DNA of 64,000 nt from the NCBI GenBank assembly GCA_965279735.1, contig OZ257260.1, positions 682,001-746,000 of the forward strand. The letters are read 5' to 3'. The notes under the pieces were generated by a model. That model saw only the letters and a program-made list of their open reading frames with translations, was not told the DNA's origin and made no database searches. The position numbers were made by a program, and so were the translations under genes. Shown in pieces: positions 60,363-64,000 of the stretch. Origin of the DNA: CAIUGU01 sp965279735 (GTDB lineage: Bacteria > Pseudomonadota > Gammaproteobacteria > Steroidobacterales > Steroidobacteraceae). How positions within the stretch are numbered: position 1 is the stretch's first letter; the number at the start of each line of letters is the position of its first letter.

Positions 60363-63095
60363 ATGAGGGGGTTGGGTCTCCAGCGAGCGGCATGGCATTG
60401 CATAGTAATTGCCATGCTGTGCTGCTTCCATTCCGTTCGCGCCAATCCCGGCGTGGATGCGGTTTATGACTTCGATATCCCTGCGCAGAACCTGGGTTCC
60501 GCGCTGCAGTCTGTCGCAATTCGTGCGCATCTCCAGATATTGATGATGTCCGAGCTGGTGGAGGACAACGTGGCGCCTTCCCTCAATGCCACGCTTTCGG
60601 TTGAGGGCGCATTGAAGCACCTGCTCGCGGATACCAGCCTGACCTTCGAGATTATTCCTTACGCCACCGTGCTTATCCGGGAGCAGCCGGCGCACGTCGC
60701 CAGTCGGGAGGGTTTGCGTTCGGGCGCCGGCGCCAACGACGCATCCTCCGGGTTGCGGGATATTTCTTCGGCAGCCGGCAAAAACAAGGAAGCAAGACCA
60801 GCGCCTGCCTCGATGCTCGACCAGATTGTCGTAACCGCGCGAAAGCGGGAAGAAAATCTCCAGCAAGTCCCGATTGCCATCAGCGCCCTGGAGAGCGACG
60901 AACTCGTCGTTCGCGGCCTGAACAACATGGGTGACCTGAGCGGGGTGCTGCCCAACGTGAAGATCGGTGGCGGTCCCTACAATGGAAACGCCGGCACTTC
61001 CTACCGCATGCGAGGCATTGCAGGGGTTGAGGTCTATCAGGACGGTGTGTCCACAAGCTCCTCCGGGGGAGCCTTGCCGTTGCTCGCGGACGTCGAGCGC
61101 GTCGAGATCCTGCGCGGTCCGCAGGGGACCCTGTTCGGAAAGAATGCCGTCGGCGGGGCCATCCAGATCATCACGAGGCTGCCGGAGGAAAAAGCCGGAG
61201 GCCGGGTTGTGGCGACAGCGGGCAGCAATGGCCGGCAGGACCTTGTTGCCGCACTCGATCTGCCGTTGTCGGACAGGCTGCTCACACGGTTCAGCACTTC
61301 GGCGCTCAATCGCGACGGTTTCGTGCACAGCACGAAGATCAACGCGGATTTTGGCAGCCAGCATGATCTGGCGCGGTCGGTCGATGTACTGTGGCGACCG
61401 GTCGAACGCTTCTCCGCACGGCTGCAGCTTGGATCGACGCGTCGATCAAGCAATGGGACGCCACACGTCAACCTGAGTTTTCATTCCGTATGCCCCGGAG
61501 ATGCGCAACCCTCGCAATACGTAGCTCGCGATGGGCGCGCCATCCACCAGGCGCCCAATGCAATCTGCATTCTCCAGAATGCGCCGATCGACTACGGCAG
61601 TGTGGAAGGGACCAACGCGCTCGAGTTCCAGTCATATGGGGCGCGGCGGCAGTACGTGAATACCGTGGACGATGCATCGCTGTCGTCATGGTGGCAAAAA
61701 ACGCAGGACATCAAACTCGACCTCCGGTTGCAGCTGAACGAGAAGTGGTCGGCCAGATCGATTTCATCCAGGCGGTGGGGAAGCAGCGTCAATCCTTCCA
61801 GCCTGGACGGGACAGGTCTTGAACTTGCTTATCGCAGCAATGAACTGGAACTTGAAAACGATGCGACGACCTCGGAATTGCAACTTCAATTCTCGGGAAA
61901 ATGGCTTGAGGGGACGACCGGCCTGTATTTCGAGCGCAATCCGGGGTTTCTGGACAAGCGCGTCCCATGGCTGCATTCGGAGCTTCTCCGACCTGGCATC
62001 CGGGAGGCTGCAGAAGCCTGGCTCGGCTATCCGTTGACCGAACTGCATCTGACCAGCAGGCCGGTGAATCTGGGCAACATGCTGGGCGTGATGAATTCGA
62101 CTGAATCCGTGCAGTCGGCGGCTTTCGCTGAATGGACTTTGAATCCTGGCGGAAATCTGCGTGTCACGGGCGGATTGCGCTATACGCGCCAGGATTCACG
62201 CCGGACGACCTATCGTCCTGAGCAATCGATCAACCAGGTGCCAGGGTGCTGTCATCTTGACCCCGGAATCGACTACCTCGCCGTGTCCGGCGAGCCAAGG
62301 ATCTATGACTCACGCTTCACGCAATGGACGCCTCGCGCATCGGTCCAGTATCAGTGGTCAGACGACGTCATGGCCTACGTTTCCTATTCCAAAGGGGCCA
62401 TTGCCGGGGGAGTGAATACCCCTTCGAAGGCCTTGACCGGTCTGGATCCTTATCCGTACTACCCGCAAATCGTCCGCAACTACGAGATTGGGCTGCGTTC
62501 CGATCTGTTGAGCGGCAGGTTGCGCCTCAACGCGACAGCCTTCCATGACGACTACGAGAATGTGCAGGTGAGCGAGGAGATCTATCCCGGCATTGGCGTC
62601 ATCAACCGCGCGCAGGGCAGGGTTGGCGGCCTGGAGATCGAGGGAGCCTGGCTGCCAATGGATCGTCTGTCGCTCAGTTTCGCCCTTGGCTGGCTGAATT
62701 CGGAATACACCGACCTCGGCAACACCCAGTTGTTGCTGGCAGATACGCCGTTTCCGTTGGCTCCGACTTTCACCATGAATCTGGGGATAGAAAGGCAATG
62801 GTTGCTGGGGAGTCGCGCCACACTATCCGCACGTCTCGACTACACCACTGAACGCAGCACGGTGAATGTCGTCGACCGCCTGAATCAGGCTGAGATACCG
62901 GCATATCACCTGCTGGGAAGTAACGTGACGTTCGCTCCTGCAGGGGCGCGGTGGACCGCGTCATTGTCGGCGACCAACCTGACCAACGACTATTACTGGA
63001 CCAGCGTCTTTGCGCCTCCCGGTGACCAGTACTCGGGTGCCAGCCTGGCACGACCGCGCGAATTCGCGCTCACGTTCTCCTGGCAGACCCGATGA
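60363..63095 (+). CDS. FecA-type TonB-dependent receptor with STN domain, module 2
   Basis: The 910-residue receptor has a signal peptide followed by an STN domain (about residues 30-105: FDIPAQNLGSALQSVAIRAHLQ, LKHLLADTSLTFEI). A low-complexity linker and a TonB box (DQIVVTARKREEN) follow. The plug has YRMRGIAGVEVYQDGVSTS and VEILRGPQGTLFGKNAVGGA, and the barrel ends ALTFSWQTR. C377/C402 and C629-C630 match the module 1 receptors. It is closest in the plug to the partial receptor downstream. Ligand unknown. Confidence 0.93.
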   Translation: MRGLGLQRAAWHCIVIAMLCCFHSVRANPGVDAVYDFDIPAQNLGSALQSVAIRAHLQILMMSELVEDNVAPSLNATLSVEGALKHLLADTSLTFEIIPYATVLIREQPAHVASREGLRSGAGANDASSGLRDISSAAGKNKEARPAPASMLDQIVVTARKREENLQQVPIAISALESDELVVRGLNNMGDLSGVLPNVKIGGGPYNGNAGTSYRMRGIAGVEVYQDGVSTSSSGGALPLLADVERVEILRGPQGTLFGKNAVGGAIQIITRLPEEKAGGRVVATAGSNGRQDLVAALDLPLSDRLLTRFSTSALNRDGFVHSTKINADFGSQHDLARSVDVLWRPVERFSARLQLGSTRRSSNGTPHVNLSFHSVCPGDAQPSQYVARDGRAIHQAPNAICILQNAPIDYGSVEGTNALEFQSYGARRQYVNTVDDASLSSWWQKTQDIKLDLRLQLNEKWSARSISSRRWGSSVNPSSLDGTGLELAYRSNELELENDATTSELQLQFSGKWLEGTTGLYFERNPGFLDKRVPWLHSELLRPGIREAAEAWLGYPLTELHLTSRPVNLGNMLGVMNSTESVQSAAFAEWTLNPGGNLRVTGGLRYTRQDSRRTTYRPEQSINQVPGCCHLDPGIDYLAVSGEPRIYDSRFTQWTPRASVQYQWSDDVMAYVSYSKGAIAGGVNTPSKALTGLDPYPYYPQIVRNYEIGLRSDLLSGRLRLNATAFHDDYENVQVSEEIYPGIGVINRAQGRVGGLEIEGAWLPMDRLSLSFALGWLNSEYTDLGNTQLLLADTPFPLAPTFTMNLGIERQWLLGSRATLSARLDYTTERSTVNVVDRLNQAEIPAYHLLGSNVTFAPAGARWTASLSATNLTNDYYWTSVFAPPGDQYSGASLARPREFALTFSWQTR

Positions 63096-63241
63096 CCCTG
63101 CATCCGGGGATCGCATCCGGGCAGGTCGTAAAAAAAAGTACGCGATCCCCGCGATGGTGCGTATTCGTCAGTAGCACGGTGCGAAACCGCGCTGATGAAT
63201 GCACGGCCGGCAGGCCGGAAACAAATAGTCAGGGGGATCAG

Positions 63242-64000
63242 ATGCCATTACCCAAGCGTGGCTTCACGCCACAAACTCGCTCCGACGTTGTCCGCACAAG
63301 CCCTGCGTTGATGCACGGCTGCATTGTTCTGGGATTGACGGCATTTCTGCCCTTTGTCTCACCCGCCCAGGAAGCGCCTGCGACGGTGCAGGCGGGCATC
63401 CAGGAAGTGCTGGTGACCGCACGACGTCGCGAGGAAAACCTCCAGGAAGTGCCTATTGCCATCAGTTCTCTCAGTGCCGACGCGCTGGACCGCAGAGATA
63501 TCAACAACCTCCAGGACCTGAGCGGCATCGTGCCGAACGTCAAGATCGGTGGCTCTGCCTTCGGCGGAAATTCAGGTGGAACCTACCGCATGCGCGGTAT
63601 CCCGGGTGTGGAGGTGTATCAGGACGGTGTTTCGCTGACCGCAGCCGGAGGCGCGCTGCCCCATGTGGTGGATGTCGAGCGCGTGGAAGTGCTCCGCGGG
63701 CCACAAGGTACATTGTTCGGCCGCAACGCGATTGGCGGTGCCATTCAGATAGTTACAAAAAAGCCGAATAGCGAGTTCGGCGGGAGTGTTGACACCACCT
63801 TTGGCAGTTATGGCCGCGTGGACGTGACCGGCACCGTCAATTTTCCGGTCACCGACAACTTCTTTGCGAAGCTGACCGGGTCAAGCCTGAATCGGGATGG
63901 CTTCGTTCGCAGCACCAAGGTCAACACCGAGTTTGGCAGCCAGGGCGACGATCTGATTCGCGCGGACTTCCTGTGGCAGCCAATCGACCGGCTGGAAGCC
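63242..64000 (+). CDS. TonB-dependent receptor, N-terminal part (3' end outside window)
   Basis: ATG at 63242 follows AGGGGG. The frame is open for 253 codons to the window end. A long signal region (about residues 1-43) precedes the TonB box IQEVLVTARRREEN and a plug with YRMRGIPGVEVYQDGVSLTA and VEVLRGPQGTLFGRNAIGGAIQI. No STN domain is present. The layout copies module 1: STN receptor then plain receptor. The first barrel strands (FPVTDNFFAKLTGSSLNRDGFVRS) closely resemble 51581. The region carrying the shared cysteines lies beyond the window. Confidence 0.92.
   Translation, partial: MPLPKRGFTPQTRSDVVRTSPALMHGCIVLGLTAFLPFVSPAQEAPATVQAGIQEVLVTARRREENLQEVPIAISSLSADALDRRDINNLQDLSGIVPNVKIGGSAFGGNSGGTYRMRGIPGVEVYQDGVSLTAAGGALPHVVDVERVEVLRGPQGTLFGRNAIGGAIQIVTKKPNSEFGGSVDTTFGSYGRVDVTGTVNFPVTDNFFAKLTGSSLNRDGFVRSTKVNTEFGSQGDDLIRADFLWQPIDRLEA

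Noticed and set aside
63106..63150. Inverted repeat GGGGATCGC/GCGATCCCC after the module 2 STN receptor
   Set aside because: The loop is 27 bases and no T-tract follows the stem on the coding strand, so I did not call it a terminator.
1..64000. CRISPR arrays, tRNA or rRNA genes, prophage and plasmid functions
   Set aside because: I found no regularly spaced direct repeats, no cloverleaf with conserved arms, and no replication, capsid or integrase motifs.

Overview
The window is a high-GC, densely coded stretch of a Gram-negative proteobacterial chromosome. The opening block (msbA-lpxK-Trm112-like-kdsB) is ordinary lipid A/LPS core biosynthesis. Many TonB-dependent receptors, FecI/FecR-type regulation, LacI repressors and periplasmic cytochrome c/quinoprotein-like genes suggest a free-living carbohydrate-scavenging gammaproteobacterium. 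Steroidobacter-like bacteria would fit, but that placement is inference from gene content only. I saw no rRNA, tRNA, CRISPR array, phage or plasmid gene.

Layout. (1) 2-3169: envelope genes. (2) 3179-9492: LacI regulator divergent from a FucP-type sugar transporter, a GH3 glucosidase with PA14 insert, a lipoprotein of an unnamed family and a DUF6152 protein. (3) 9503-14995: Gfo/Idh dehydrogenase, nucleoside-symporter-like MFS, glucokinase, a Tat-exported sugar-isomerase-like protein and a secreted beta-propeller. (4) 15036-19085: quinoprotein-like dehydrogenase plus diheme cytochrome, divergent from another Tat-exported isomerase-like protein. (5) 19182-24992: TonB receptor, a 290-bp MITE-like element, then a leftward LacI-hyp-hyp-DUF6152 unit. 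(6) 25063-41576: sugar region with two LacI-bounded units, several TIM-barrel isomerase-like enzymes, an MFS transporter, a second cytochrome/quinoprotein pair, xylB-xylA, a DUF1080 protein, an isomerase gene interrupted by one in-frame amber codon, and an FMN hydroxy-acid dehydrogenase. (7) 41600-44983: large GH106-like rhamnosidase. (8) 45172-64000: two successive ECF sigma-FecR-STN receptor-receptor modules, with metallo-beta-lactamase-fold proteins and small secreted proteins of unknown function.

How the genes fit together. Secreted glycosidases (GH3, GH106) and TonB receptors would release and import oligosaccharides or glycosides. Twin-arginine isomerase-like proteins, a DUF1080 protein and two cytochrome/quinoprotein-like pairs would act on sugars in the periplasm. 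MFS carriers, Gfo/Idh dehydrogenases, cytosolic TIM-barrel enzymes, glucokinase and XylAB would finish catabolism. LacI-type operators with a CG centre recur at the unit boundaries, and one 16-bp site is identical at 4277 and 39280. The best candidate for something undescribed is the periplasmic oxidation/isomerisation route, together with the duplicated sigma/FecR/receptor modules whose receptors share four aligned cysteines.
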